DNA of 64,000 bases, taken from Reyranella sp. (GTDB lineage Bacteria; Pseudomonadota; Alphaproteobacteria; Reyranellales; Reyranellaceae). Position 1 is the stretch's first letter. Every line of letters begins with the position of its first letter. The translations under genes were made by a program, and so were the position numbers. The notes under the pieces are model-generated. The model made no database searches. It was not told the origin of the DNA and saw only the letters and a list, made by a program, of their open reading frames with translations. This document shows, in pieces, positions 1 to 8,187 of the stretch. The DNA is taken from positions 1-64,000 of the forward strand of contig NZ_SCVC01000015.1 of the NCBI RefSeq assembly GCF_004297405.1. The letters are read 5' to 3'.

Positions 1-1
1 C

Positions 2-187
2 TACCGCTTCTACGAGCTGGTGCAGGTCTACGGCACGACCTGGAAGGAACTGATCCAGGAAGAATTCGGCGACGGCATCATGAGCGCCATCGACTTCGAC
101 ATGACCATGGAGCGCCAGCCTGATCAGAAAGGTGATCGCGTGAAGATCGCCATGTCGGGCAAGTTCCTGGGCTACAAGAGCTACTGA
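2..187 (+). CDS. cynS: Cyanate hydratase (cyanase), C-terminal part, cut by the window edge
   Basis: Only the last 61 codons are in the window. Cyanase converts cyanate and bicarbonate to ammonia and CO2 in the cytoplasm. The fragment opens with [11 protein letters not shown], matching the conserved cyanase segment that carries the catalytic Arg and Glu. It continues through [10 protein letters not shown], which carries the third catalytic residue (Ser), and ends with the family's usual C-terminal strand GKFLGYKSY. The stop is TGA at 185-187. It converges on the hydantoinase gene hyuB, with a shared hairpin between them. Recognition is by family motifs; the N-terminal DNA-binding-like domain is not visible. 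Confidence 0.9.
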   Translation, partial: YRFYELVQVYGTTWKELIQEEFGDGIMSAIDFDMTMERQPDQKGDRVKIAMSGKFLGYKSY

Positions 188-193
188 GCCTCG

Positions 194-227
194 CTCCCTC
201 CGGCCGAGAGAAAACGGTCGGAGGGAG
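194..227. terminator. Bidirectional hairpin between cynS and hyuB
   Basis: Arms CTCCCTCCGGCCG (194-206) and CGGTCGGAGGGAG (215-227) pair over 13 positions with one mismatch around an A-rich loop. It sits between the stop codons of two convergent genes, 7 nt after cynS and directly abutting hyuB. There is no clear T-tract, so strength as an intrinsic terminator is uncertain. Confidence 0.55.
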
Positions 228-1895
228 TCACTCGGCCGCGAGCTTGCGTGCCGCTCTCGGATCGCGCGTGATCAGGCCATCGGCGAGATCGCGGTCGATC
301 ATCGAATCGGGTCGCTCCTCGAGGCGGCCGAAGCCGGCGCCGCCGCCCACGAACATCTCCACGATGTCGCCTTTACCGAGATCGATGGCGGCCTTGCTGC
401 GCAATTCCTCGGTGGTGCCGTTCGCACGGAAGACGCGGCAATAGCCACGCTGGCCGGGCTCGCCGCCTTGCAAGCCCTCCGGGGCGAGGCGGAAGCGATC
501 CGAGTAGATGGCGAGCTGCACGTCGTCGCGCAGGATTTCGCAACGACGCGTGAAGCCTGCGCCGCCGCGTCGTGCGCCCAGGCCGAACGAATCGGGCGCC
601 AGCTCGTAGCCGACGATGCGGAAGAAGTCGTAGTCGATGTCGAGCGACTCGACCGGCGCGTTGGAGCAATTGCTGAGCGGCGAATCGACGGCGTCGCAGC
701 CGTCGGTCTCCCGGGAGGCGCCATAGCCGCCGCCGAAGATTTCCAGATAGACGCTGTAGCCTTTCTCGCCGAGATGGCTGAGGCAGAAGGCTGTCGTGCA
801 GTCGAAGCCGGTGGCGATCACCTTGTCGGGCAGTGCCTGCGCCATTGCCTTCATCACGGCGTTGAACACGCGATAGGCCGGGATCATGCGTGCCCGCACC
901 GGCGCCGGCGGTCGCGGATTCAGCAGCGAGCCGTACGGGACCTTGATCTTGATCGGCCGCGCCATGCCCTCGTTGTAAGGAATGTCTGGACTGGTCAGTA
1001 CCGACTTCACGCAGGAAAGCGCTGCCGAGAGCGTGCTCGAATATGGGCAATTTAGGTTGCGCTTCACCTGCGCACAGGTGCCTTCGAAGTCGATCTCGAC
1101 CGAGTCCTCGGCAATGGTGACCTTGGCCTTCACCACCAGCGGATCGTCGGTGAGCCCGTCGTCGTCGACCGCATCTTCGCCATAGAACGTGCCCTTGGGT
1201 GCCTGGGCGATGGCGGCGCGCACGCGGCGCTCGGAATAGTCCTGCATCTCCTTCATTGCCGCTTCGACCTTGTCGGTGCCGTAGCGCTCGCAGAGCTGCT
1301 TCACCCGCAACACGCCGATGGCGTTGGCGGCGAACTGCGCATTGAAGTCGCCGATCGTGAGGTCAGGTACGCGCACATTGGCGGTGACGAGGCGCTCGAA
1401 CGAACCGCCGTTCCAGTCGCGCTCGAAACTGTACTTCGAGGGCGGGAAGCGCAGCCCTTCCTGATAGACGTCGGAGGCGTGGATGTTGAGGCCGGGTGCG
1501 CCGCCGCCGAGATCGAGATGGTGCGCCACCGACGCGCCGAAGCCCACGACCCGGCCGCCGACGAAAATCGGCGTGAAGATGAAGACGTCGGGGATATGCT
1601 GGCCGCCTTCGAACGGATCGTTGTTGATCAGGAAGTCGCCTTCCTGAAGCGTCTCGACCGGATGGCGCTTCAGGCAGGCGCGCAGGGTCTCGCCGATGGG
1701 ACCGAGCTGCATGGGGATCAGCTCGGCCTGGGCGACTGTATTACCGTAGCGATCCATCAGGCCTGCCGAGCCGTCACGCGCTTCGCGCAGGATGGTCGAG
1801 TAGGCGGAGCGGATCAGCTTCACGCCCATCTCGCGGGCGCCGGCGATCAGTGCCTGGCTGATGACGGCATAGTCGATTGGACCCAACTGGCTCAT
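228..1895 (-). CDS. hyuB: Hydantoinase B / oxoprolinase beta-subunit family protein
   Basis: The 555-residue protein has the usual length of HyuB proteins. These pair with HyuA to open a cyclic amide (hydantoin, 5-oxoproline or a related substrate) in an ATP-dependent reaction. Family hallmarks are the N-terminal LIRSAYSTILREARDGSAGLMD segment, the FLINNDPFEGGQHIPD motif near residue 90, and a glycine-rich C-terminal part. It lies 15 nt downstream of hyuA on the same strand and is surely co-transcribed. The substrate cannot be told from sequence. No sign of damage. Confidence 0.9.
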   Translation of the reverse strand: MSQLGPIDYAVISQALIAGAREMGVKLIRSAYSTILREARDGSAGLMDRYGNTVAQAELIPMQLGPIGETLRACLKRHPVETLQEGDFLINNDPFEGGQHIPDVFIFTPIFVGGRVVGFGASVAHHLDLGGGAPGLNIHASDVYQEGLRFPPSKYSFERDWNGGSFERLVTANVRVPDLTIGDFNAQFAANAIGVLRVKQLCERYGTDKVEAAMKEMQDYSERRVRAAIAQAPKGTFYGEDAVDDDGLTDDPLVVKAKVTIAEDSVEIDFEGTCAQVKRNLNCPYSSTLSAALSCVKSVLTSPDIPYNEGMARPIKIKVPYGSLLNPRPPAPVRARMIPAYRVFNAVMKAMAQALPDKVIATGFDCTTAFCLSHLGEKGYSVYLEIFGGGYGASRETDGCDAVDSPLSNCSNAPVESLDIDYDFFRIVGYELAPDSFGLGARRGGAGFTRRCEILRDDVQLAIYSDRFRLAPEGLQGGEPGQRGYCRVFRANGTTEELRSKAAIDLGKGDIVEMFVGGGAGFGRLEERPDSMIDRDLADGLITRDPRAARKLAAE

Positions 1896-1910
1896 GACGC
1901 TCTCCGTCCC

Positions 1911-3923
1911 TCAGGATTTGCGCAGGATCAGGTTGTCGTGGCTGTCGAGCTCGGCGCTCCAGCCCGGCGGCACCCAACTCGTCGCGGTGTGCCCTTCGAT
2001 TACTGCCGGCCCGACGATCTTCTGGCCCGTCGTCAGCGCCTCGGCGGTGTGGCGCGCGCAGTCGAGCCAGGCCTCGCCGTGGAAGATCTTCGCCTGCTCG
2101 GGCGCACGCGCCGCCAGCTTCTCGCGGTCGAGTTTGGGCGCGCCGCCGATCGGCAGGGTCGCGCCGACGCGCAGGGTCACGATCTCCACCGGCCGGTCGA
2201 GCGTGGCGCCGTGCATGAAGGTGCGGTGATGGGCGTCGGCGAACAGTTCGGCGAGATAGGTCGCATCGAGTGAACGGAGGCGCTCCGCCGGAATCTCGAC
2301 GCCGACCTCGAAGGCCTGGCCGACGAAGCGCATGTCGAGCGTGTGCGTGTAGTCGAGTTCGCCCGGCAGCTTCATGTCGGCGAACTGTGCCGCGAGCCGT
2401 TGGCGCATCTCGTCGAAGATGCGGCCGGCTTCCTTTGCAGCCGCATCGTCGAGCTTCATCTTGCGCGTGACGGCGTCGAACTTGGTGTAGTCGGAAGCAA
2501 CCAGCCCGTAGGCCGAAATCACGCCGGCGTTGGGTGGTACGACGATGGTCGAGATGCCGAGTTCTTCGGCGATGCGGGCGGCATGGAGCGGACCGGCGCC
2601 GCCGAACGGCACCAGCGCATAATCGCGTGGATCGCGGCCGCGCTCGGTCGAGACGAGCTGGATGGCGCGCACGATGTTGGCGTCCGCGAGTTGCAGCGCC
2701 GAGGACGCCGCCTGTTCGACACTGAGCCCGAAGCGTTCTGCCACAGGCTCGAAGGCTCGATGGGCGGCATCGCTGTCGAGCTTCATGCGCCCGCCCAGGA
2801 AGGCGGCAGGCCGGATGGTGCCGATCACGATATGGGCGTCGGTCGTAGCAGGCTCGGTGCCGCCGCGGCCGTAGCAGGCGGGGCCGGGATCGGCGCCGGC
2901 ACTCTGTGGGCCCACGCGCAACATGCCACCGTCATCGACCCAGGCGATCGAACCGCCGCCCGCGCCCACCGACACGATATCCAGCACGGGCGTGCGAATC
3001 GGCAGCCCGTCGATCTCGGTTTCCGAAGCGAGCGAGGGGCGGCCGTCCTGCACCAGACAGACATCGGTCGAGGTGCCGCCCATGTCGAAGGTGATCAGAT
3101 CCTTGAAGCCGGAGCGCGCAGCCTGTCGCGTGGCGCCAACGACGCCGGCGGCAGGGCCGGAGTAGAGCGCGGTGATGGCGCTCTGGCGCATCGCGTCGGC
3201 GGGCAGTCGGCCGCCGTTGGATTGCATCACTGTGAAGCGGCCCCGGAAACCCGACTCCGAAAGTTTGTTTTCGAAGCGGTGCAGGTAGCCATCGATCACC
3301 GGTTGGACGTAGGCCGACAGCAAGGTCGTCGAGGCGCGCTCGAACTCGCGGAACTCCCGCGCCACTTGATGGCTGCACGTCACCAGCACGTCGGGCAGCG
3401 CGGCCTCGATCATCGCCGCGAGCTGCTTCTCGTGTTCGGGGTTCGCGTAGGCATTGAGAAGGCAGATCGCGACGGCGCGATAGCCACCCTCCTTCAGGGC
3501 CGGGATCAGTTCGGCCGAGACCTTCGTTTCATCGAGCGGAGTTTCGACGGTGCCATCGGCGCGCAGCCGCTCCGGTGCCTCGAAGCAATCCTTGCGGCGT
3601 ACCGGCGGCGCGGGCTTGGCATAGAAGAGATCGTAGATGTTGCGCCGGTCGTGGCGCTGCATGAACAGGAGATCGCGGAAGCCCGCCGTCGCGATGAAAG
3701 CGACCAACGCTCCCTTGCGCTCTAGCACGGCATTGGTGGCGACGGTCGAGCCATGGCCGAGATCTTCGATGCCGGCGAGATCGATGCCCGATGCCGTGAG
3801 GGCTGCGAAGGCGCCAATGTCGGGCGACTTCGGTGTACTCGGTACCTTGGTGACAACGATCTTGCCACCTTCGACGGCGACCAGATCCGTGAACGTGCCT
3901 CCGACCTCGACTCCGACTCTCAT
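1911..3923 (-). CDS. hyuA: Hydantoinase A / oxoprolinase alpha-subunit family protein
   Basis: The 670-residue protein begins MRVGVEVGGTFTDLVAVEGG, the actin/ASKHA-fold nucleotide-binding loop typical of HyuA. It also has the FDMGGTSTDVCLV phosphate-binding motif near residue 278 and GAGGGSIAWVD shortly after. With HyuB it should form an ATP-dependent cyclic-amidase or carboxylase-like complex in the cytoplasm. The start is supported by a GGGAGG ribosome site nine bases upstream. A second HyuA gene, lacking HyuB, lies at 47838-49883. Substrate unknown. Confidence 0.9.
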   Translation of the reverse strand: MRVGVEVGGTFTDLVAVEGGKIVVTKVPSTPKSPDIGAFAALTASGIDLAGIEDLGHGSTVATNAVLERKGALVAFIATAGFRDLLFMQRHDRRNIYDLFYAKPAPPVRRKDCFEAPERLRADGTVETPLDETKVSAELIPALKEGGYRAVAICLLNAYANPEHEKQLAAMIEAALPDVLVTCSHQVAREFREFERASTTLLSAYVQPVIDGYLHRFENKLSESGFRGRFTVMQSNGGRLPADAMRQSAITALYSGPAAGVVGATRQAARSGFKDLITFDMGGTSTDVCLVQDGRPSLASETEIDGLPIRTPVLDIVSVGAGGGSIAWVDDGGMLRVGPQSAGADPGPACYGRGGTEPATTDAHIVIGTIRPAAFLGGRMKLDSDAAHRAFEPVAERFGLSVEQAASSALQLADANIVRAIQLVSTERGRDPRDYALVPFGGAGPLHAARIAEELGISTIVVPPNAGVISAYGLVASDYTKFDAVTRKMKLDDAAAKEAGRIFDEMRQRLAAQFADMKLPGELDYTHTLDMRFVGQAFEVGVEIPAERLRSLDATYLAELFADAHHRTFMHGATLDRPVEIVTLRVGATLPIGGAPKLDREKLAARAPEQAKIFHGEAWLDCARHTAEALTTGQKIVGPAVIEGHTATSWVPPGWSAELDSHDNLILRKS

Positions 3924-4007
3924 TCTTGTGGCCTCCCTGCGTGATGCTAGGGCGGTTTGGGAGTCAGGACCAGATGCGCGATCCCTCGATGCGTCCGTTA
4001 CCGGACG

Positions 4008-4259
4008 TCAGCGGCCCTCGAGCCTCGTCTGCAGTTCGGCGATCTGCTTCTTGAGTTCTTCATTCTCCTCGCGGGCCTTGACGGCCATGGCCTTCACGGC
4101 ATCGAATTCGTCGCGCCGCGGAATATCCATACCATCCAGGATCTTGGCGATCTGGTCGCGTACGCGCGCCTCGACCTCGTCCTTCATGCCGGTCAGTGCA
4201 CCCATGGCGCCGTTGGCCACCTTGGTGAGGTCGTCGATGAAGGGATTGCGGGTTTGCAT
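4008..4259 (-). CDS. ubiK: UbiK/BMFP-family accessory protein
   Basis: This 83-residue protein matches the small BMFP family (UbiK/YqiC). Its amphipathic N-terminal helix NPFIDDLTKVANGAMGALTGMKDEVEARVRDQ is followed by a coiled coil (EENEELKKQIAELQTRLE). In Escherichia coli UbiK assists the ubiquinone-biosynthesis complex and binds lipids. The same residue pattern and length support that family, but the role here is by analogy. It is divergent from the enoyl-CoA hydratase gene across about 96 bp. Confidence 0.85.
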   Translation of the reverse strand: MQTRNPFIDDLTKVANGAMGALTGMKDEVEARVRDQIAKILDGMDIPRRDEFDAVKAMAVKAREENEELKKQIAELQTRLEGR

Positions 4260-4355
4260 GGTCTCGCTCCTTGCCGGTTCCTCTGGAGCCTGACTCCTGA
4301 TGCGTCAAGTATGGGCGGCTGGTAGCATCCGGCGCAAGAAGGACCGGAGGACGCC

Positions 4356-5090
4356 GTGAGTTTGGTAAAAGTCGAATCGAGCGAAGGTATCACCACGATC
4401 ACGATGACGCGGGCGGAGAAGCGCAATGCCTTGTCGCAGGCGCTGTGTGACCAGCTTTACGACGCCTATCGTGCCTTCGAGGCGGGCAGTGACCATGTGG
4501 CGATCCTTCAGGCCGAAGGGCCGGCCTTCTGCGTCGGCGCCGACCTCAAGGAACCGCCGGCCGCCATGTGGAAGGCCGTGCCGCATGTCAGCCATCACCT
4601 CACCAAGCCGGTGATTGCGGCGACCCAGGGCTGGGTGATCGGTGGCGCGATCTGCATGGTGATGACCTGCGATCTCATGGTGTCGGCCGACACGACCAAG
4701 TTCATGTACCCGGAGGCCAAGGTCGGCGTGTTCGGCGGCCTGATGCCCGGCATCGTGTCGCGCATGCCGCACAAACTCGCCATGGAGCTGTTGCTGCTGG
4801 GCGAAGAGATTTCGGTGAAGCGCGCCTACGATGTCGGTTTCGTCAATCGCGTGGTGCGGCTCGGCGAGGAGCGCAAGGAAGCACGGCGCATGGCCAAGGT
4901 GATCGCCGACTCCGCGCCGCTGGTCATTCGCACCTTGCGCGACTTCGCCAACCAGACCCTGCCGCGCGGACCGGCCGAGATCTTCGTGCCGGAGCGCTAC
5001 AAGCTGGAGCAGATCGCCAATTCCGAGGATCGCAAGGAAGGCGCTGCCGCGTTCCGAGAGAAGCGGGAACCCAAGTTCAAAGGACGGTAG
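4356..5090 (+). CDS. Enoyl-CoA hydratase/isomerase family protein
   Basis: The 244-residue crotonase-fold protein carries the oxyanion-hole segments FCVGADLKEPP (near residue 58) and QGWVIGGAICMVMTCDLMVSAD (near residue 90). The second catalytic loop TKFMYPEAKVGVFGG holds one acidic residue. It should act on an acyl-CoA thioester, probably by hydration or isomerisation. The start is GTG, preceded by GGAGG at 4346-4350. It runs into proC with a two-base gap, so they are co-transcribed. Exact substrate unknown. Confidence 0.85.
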   Translation: MSLVKVESSEGITTITMTRAEKRNALSQALCDQLYDAYRAFEAGSDHVAILQAEGPAFCVGADLKEPPAAMWKAVPHVSHHLTKPVIAATQGWVIGGAICMVMTCDLMVSADTTKFMYPEAKVGVFGGLMPGIVSRMPHKLAMELLLLGEEISVKRAYDVGFVNRVVRLGEERKEARRMAKVIADSAPLVIRTLRDFANQTLPRGPAEIFVPERYKLEQIANSEDRKEGAAAFREKREPKFKGR

Positions 5091-5092
5091 AG

Positions 5093-5890
5093 ATGGGCAA
5101 ACTGCTGCTGGTCGGATGCGGCAAGATGGGCGGCGCCATGCTGGACGGCTGGCTGGCGCGCGGCCTCAAGGCATCGGACGTCGTCGTGGCCGAACCGGTC
5201 GAAGCAATCCGGCCGAAGCATGCCGGCCTGCGCCTGGTTGGTTCGTCGAGCGAGATTTCGGAAACGCCGGAGATCGTCGTGCTGGCGGTGAAGCCGCAGG
5301 CCATGGATGCGACGCTCACCGACCTGAAGCGCTTTGCCGAACAGGGCTCCGTGTTCCTGTCGATCGCTGCCGGCAAGACACTGGGCTACTTCGCGAGCCA
5401 TCTCGGGGCAGCGGCCAAGGTCGTGCGTTCCATGCCCAACACCCCGGCGGCCGTCCGCCAGGGAATCACCGTCGCCACGGCGGCGGGCGGTGTTTCGGCG
5501 GCGGAGAAGAAGCGCTGCCACGAACTGCTAGAGGCGGTGGGTGGCGTCTTGTGGGTCGACGATGAGGCGCTGATGGATCCGGTCACGGCGCTTTCGGGCA
5601 GCGGACCGGCCTATGTCTTCCTCTTGGTCGAGGCGATGGCGGCGGCGGGCGCCAAGCTTGGCCTGACGCCTGAAATGGCGATGCAGCTCGCGCGCGCCAC
5701 GGTGGCCGGCAGTGGCGAATTGCTGAAGCAGTCGAGTGAACCGGCGGCGCAGTTGCGCGTTAATGTCACCAGCCCAGGCGGTACCACCGCCGAAGCCCTG
5801 AAGGTCCTGATGGCAGACGACGGTATCCAGCCTGTTTTCGACAAGGCGCTCGCTGCAGCCTCGCGTCGTTCCAAGGAACTTGCGGGATGA
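5093..5890 (+). CDS. proC: Pyrroline-5-carboxylate reductase
   Basis: This 265-residue enzyme makes L-proline from 1-pyrroline-5-carboxylate with NAD(P)H. It starts MGKLLLVGCGKMGGAMLDGW, a Rossmann dinucleotide site. It has the family signatures VVRSMPNTPAAVRQG and a C-terminal proline-binding domain with ALSGSGPAYVFLLVEAMAAAGAKLG and VTSPGGTTAEALKVL. The reading frame is open further upstream, but the ATG at 5093 puts the Rossmann loop at the N-terminus as in the family. It overlaps the next gene by four bases. Confidence 0.95.
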   Translation: MGKLLLVGCGKMGGAMLDGWLARGLKASDVVVAEPVEAIRPKHAGLRLVGSSSEISETPEIVVLAVKPQAMDATLTDLKRFAEQGSVFLSIAAGKTLGYFASHLGAAAKVVRSMPNTPAAVRQGITVATAAGGVSAAEKKRCHELLEAVGGVLWVDDEALMDPVTALSGSGPAYVFLLVEAMAAAGAKLGLTPEMAMQLARATVAGSGELLKQSSEPAAQLRVNVTSPGGTTAEALKVLMADDGIQPVFDKALAAASRRSKELAG

Positions 5891-6552
5891 GCGACGCCGG
5901 CGCCGCGTCCGCGGGTCGAGCGCCCCCCGATCGAACCCCGGGAGACCGCGCGCTCGATGCCTTTCTCCGGCTGGTCGCCGAGAAGGGCTTCGCGGCCGTG
6001 GCATTGCGTGACGTGGCCCAGGCAGCCAGCTTGGGTTTTGCCGAACTCTATCGCCTGCATTCCGACAAGGTGTCGCTGATCGCCGCCTTTTTGGCGCGTA
6101 TTGATTCCGAAGTGCTGGCCGGCACGTCCTCTGCGATCGATCCCGAGGAGACGGCACGCGATCGTCTGTTCGACGTCATGATGCGCCGTTACGACTCCCT
6201 GAAGCCGCACCGGGAGGCGTTGCGCGCCCTGCGCCGCGCCGCGCTGCGCGATCCCTTGCTTGGTTTGGCGATGGGGCCGGCGCTGCGCCGCTCGATGGCG
6301 GCGATGCTGGAAGCAGCCTCGATTCCCAGCGACGGTTTCGGTGGTGCGTTGCGGCAGAACGGCCTGCTTGCGATCCATCACGCGGTGTCTCGCATCTTCG
6401 ATCAGGACGAGACGGACGATCTCTCCAAGACCATGGCGTCGTTGGACAGCCGGCTGAAGACTGCCGAGAGGTGGTCACAACTCTTTGATAAATATACAAA
6501 AAATAGGAAACAAGCGGCGTCAGCAGAGCCCTCTGATTCGCCTGCTGCATGA
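5887..6552 (+). CDS. TetR-family transcriptional regulator
   Basis: The 221-residue protein has an N-terminal helix-turn-helix of TetR type: DRALDAFLRLVAEKGFAAVALRDVAQAASLGFAELYRLHSDKVSLIAAFL. A helical C-terminal domain follows, with no recognisable ligand pocket. Translation is coupled to proC by an ATGA overlap. The gene ends two bases before a palindromic operator-like site (6554-6576) that precedes the phasin promoter. That site may therefore be its target, though phasin genes are more often controlled by PhaR, which is not encoded here. Confidence 0.8.
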   Translation: MSDAGAASAGRAPPDRTPGDRALDAFLRLVAEKGFAAVALRDVAQAASLGFAELYRLHSDKVSLIAAFLARIDSEVLAGTSSAIDPEETARDRLFDVMMRRYDSLKPHREALRALRRAALRDPLLGLAMGPALRRSMAAMLEAASIPSDGFGGALRQNGLLAIHHAVSRIFDQDETDDLSKTMASLDSRLKTAERWSQLFDKYTKNRKQAASAEPSDSPAA

Positions 6553-6553
6553 A

Positions 6554-6576
6554 GATTTTGTGCGCTGCACAAAATC
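6554..6576. promoter_or_regulatory. Perfect 10-bp inverted repeat, candidate operator of the phasin gene
   Basis: The arms GATTTTGTGC (6554-6563) and GCACAAAATC (6567-6576) are perfect inverted repeats separated by three bases (GCT). The site ends five bases before the -35 box of the phasin promoter. A TGC-N3-GCA core is repeated at 6621-6629 near the expected transcription start. No T-tract follows, so it is more likely a protein-binding site than a terminator for the TetR gene. Confidence 0.65.
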
Positions 6577-6581
6577 GTCTC

Positions 6582-6609
6582 TTGACTCACTGGGCTGCCT
6601 CCCTAAATT
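6582..6609 (+). promoter_or_regulatory. Sigma-70-type promoter of the phasin gene
   Basis: TTGACT (6582-6587) and TAAATT (6604-6609) are spaced by 16 bases, close to the sigma-70 consensus. They stand about 80 bases ahead of the phasin start codon. The palindrome at 6554-6576 lies just upstream, and an imperfect TGC-N3-GCA site (6621-6629) just downstream. Confidence 0.6.
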
Positions 6610-6686
6610 AGCGTCCATTGTGCACCGCAGCAATTCAGGCGGAGCACCCGAGCTTTCCGTCGTTTTGCCCTGTCAGGAGACATTCC

Positions 6687-7121
6687 ATGTACGCCAATGG
6701 TGCTTTCAAGAACCCGTTCGCCGACTTTGACTTCAGCAAGTTCTCCAGCGAGTTCAAGCTGCCGGTCGTGAACGTCGAGACCATCGTCGAGACCGCCCGC
6801 AAGAACTTCGCCACGATGACTTCGGTCAACACCTCGGCCGTCGAGTCGTTCAAGGCGATCGCGCAGCGCCAGGGCGACATGGTCCGCGCCGCGATGGAAG
6901 ACCTCTCCAAGCACGGCAGCGAAGTGCTCGCCGCCGCGACCATCGAGGAGAAGGCCGCCAAGCAGATCGACTTCGTGAAGAAGAGCTACGAGACGGCCGT
7001 CACCAACTCCAAGGAGCTGGCCGACCTCTACAGCAAGGGCCACACCGATGCGCTGACCGCGCTCAGCGCGCGCGTCGCCGAGGTGACCGAAGAGGTCAAG
7101 GCCGCGATCGCCAAGAAGTAA
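6687..7121 (+). CDS. phaP: Phasin family protein (polyhydroxyalkanoate granule-associated)
   Basis: The 144-residue, almost entirely helical protein has a phasin-2-type pattern: NPFADFDFSKFSSEFKLPVVNVETIVETARKN, then amphipathic heptads rich in Ala, Glu and Lys (SFKAIAQRQGDMVRAAMEDLSKHG, KSYETAVTNSKELADLYSKG). Phasins coat polyhydroxyalkanoate granules. The ATG at 6687 is chosen because CAGGAGA lies seven bases upstream and the phasin-like sequence begins there; upstream codons in the same frame look like leader. It has its own promoter and a strong terminator, so it is a single-gene unit, probably highly expressed. Confidence 0.88.
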   Translation: MYANGAFKNPFADFDFSKFSSEFKLPVVNVETIVETARKNFATMTSVNTSAVESFKAIAQRQGDMVRAAMEDLSKHGSEVLAAATIEEKAAKQIDFVKKSYETAVTNSKELADLYSKGHTDALTALSARVAEVTEEVKAAIAKK

Positions 7122-7151
7122 GTTTCATCGGCCCCAGGCCGATCGAAGGGG

Positions 7152-7180
7152 AAGGGCCGCGCAAGCGGCCCTTTTCTTTT
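7152..7180 (+). terminator. Rho-independent terminator of the phasin gene
   Basis: Arms AAGGGCCGC (7152-7160) and GCGGCCCTT (7165-7173) enclose the loop GCAA and are followed by TTTTCTTTT. The site is 31 bases past the phasin stop codon. Confidence 0.9.
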
Positions 7181-7208
7181 GTCCGCACCTCACTAGGGTG
7201 CCGGCACC

Positions 7209-7547
7209 ATGGAGCAGATCACTTACGAAGATTTCGAGAAGGTCGACATCCGCGTCGGCACGATCCTCGAAGCCGCCCCTCTCGAGGGTGTCCGCAAACC
7301 CGCCCTCCGCCTGCTGATAGATTTTGGCTCGGAGATCGGCACGAAGAAATCCTCGGCGCAGATCACGGTGCACTACACGCCGCAGTGCCTGATCGGCCGT
7401 CAGGTCGCGGCGGTGGTCAATTTCCCGCCGCGGCAGATCGGCAAGTTCATGTCGGAAGTGCTGACCCTGGGGTTCCCGGCGGGAGATGGCAGCGTCGTGC
7501 TGTTCGCTCCCGACCAGGTCGTGCCCGACGGTGGCAAGCTGTTCTAG
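7209..7547 (+). CDS. csaA: CsaA-like tRNA-binding domain protein
   Basis: This 112-residue protein consists of a single EMAP/CsaA-type tRNA-binding OB fold. Marks are DFEKVDIRVGTILEAAPLEG at the start, KKSSAQITVHYTP in the middle and NFPPRQIGKFMSEVLTLGF toward the end. CsaA proteins are small homodimeric proteins with chaperone or export-related activity reported in Bacillus; the role in proteobacteria is unclear. It converges with the alkyltransferase-like gene, and its stop codon lies inside a shared hairpin. Confidence 0.9.
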   Translation: MEQITYEDFEKVDIRVGTILEAAPLEGVRKPALRLLIDFGSEIGTKKSSAQITVHYTPQCLIGRQVAAVVNFPPRQIGKFMSEVLTLGFPAGDGSVVLFAPDQVVPDGGKLF

Positions 7548-7593
7548 AGCGTCGAGCCTTTCACTGATTGCAGTCGGAGGCTCGACGCTCTAG
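7544..7593. terminator. Shared hairpin containing the stop codons of two convergent genes
   Basis: The arms CTAGAGCGTCGAGCCT (7544-7559) and AGGCTCGACGCTCTAG (7578-7593) are perfect 16-bp inverted repeats with an 18-base loop. The TAG of csaA (7545-7547) lies in the left arm. The TAG of the convergent gene (7590-7592, minus strand) lies in the right arm. No strong T-run follows either way, so it may act as a 3' end stabiliser as well as a terminator. Confidence 0.65.
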
Positions 7594-8030
7594 TCGAGCC
7601 AGCGGCATCGTTCCAAGTCCAAACGGTTTCTGTCGTCAAATCTGATGCCTTCCTTCTCCAGCAGGTGCCGCTGGAGGATGTCGCCCCCATTGCGGGCCAG
7701 GCTGAAGGACACCTCACCCTTGGCGTTGACGACACGGTGCCACGGGATCTTGGTTCCTGGGTCAAGGCGCTGAAGCACGCGGCCGACAAGGCGAGCGCGC
7801 CTCGGCATGCCCGCCATCGCGGCGACCTGACCATAGGTCGCAACCCAACCCAAAGGGATGCGGCGGATTACGGCGCAGATGGCTTCAACAGCTTCATCGC
7901 CTTGAAGTTGGGCAGCCTGAAGCGGCTTGCGCTTCGGCAGCATCGACAGCTTGCGCCGATCCCTGGTCGCCCAGCTTTGCAGCAGTCTGGATGCCGGGGT
8001 TGGCCCGCGGCCCTTGTCCGAACGACGCAT
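7590..8030 (-). CDS. Alkyltransferase-like (ATL) DNA-binding protein, MGMT fold without active Cys
   Basis: The 146-residue protein has the MGMT/Ogt DNA-binding domain (AVIRRIPLGWVATYGQVAAMAGMPRRARLVGRVLQRL). The alkyl-acceptor motif, normally PCHRV, reads PWHRVV with Trp at residue 97. Proteins with this change are ATLs, which bind O6-alkylguanine and flag it for nucleotide excision repair instead of removing the alkyl group. The first about 30 residues are basic and not conserved in type, so Met30 is an alternative start. uvrC is also in this window (18762-20663) but is not linked to it. Confidence 0.85.
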   Translation of the reverse strand: MRRSDKGRGPTPASRLLQSWATRDRRKLSMLPKRKPLQAAQLQGDEAVEAICAVIRRIPLGWVATYGQVAAMAGMPRRARLVGRVLQRLDPGTKIPWHRVVNAKGEVSFSLARNGGDILQRHLLEKEGIRFDDRNRLDLERCRWLD

Positions 8031-8187
8031 GGTGCGAGTTCCCCTGTCCCCCGATCATGGGGTAGCACTGGTGGGAAGGCCAGTGCCGGGCTTTTCCCGG
8101 CGAGCGAGAGAACCGGCCGGTCGGTCGATGGTTCGCGATCGAGGGGCTCGGCAACCCGGCAGGCGCGGCGCAAGGGTGCTGCGATCT

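Noticed and set aside
8085..8101. GCCGGG/CCCGGC hairpin after ilvE
   Set aside because: The stem is short and no T-run follows on the minus strand; too weak to call as a terminator.
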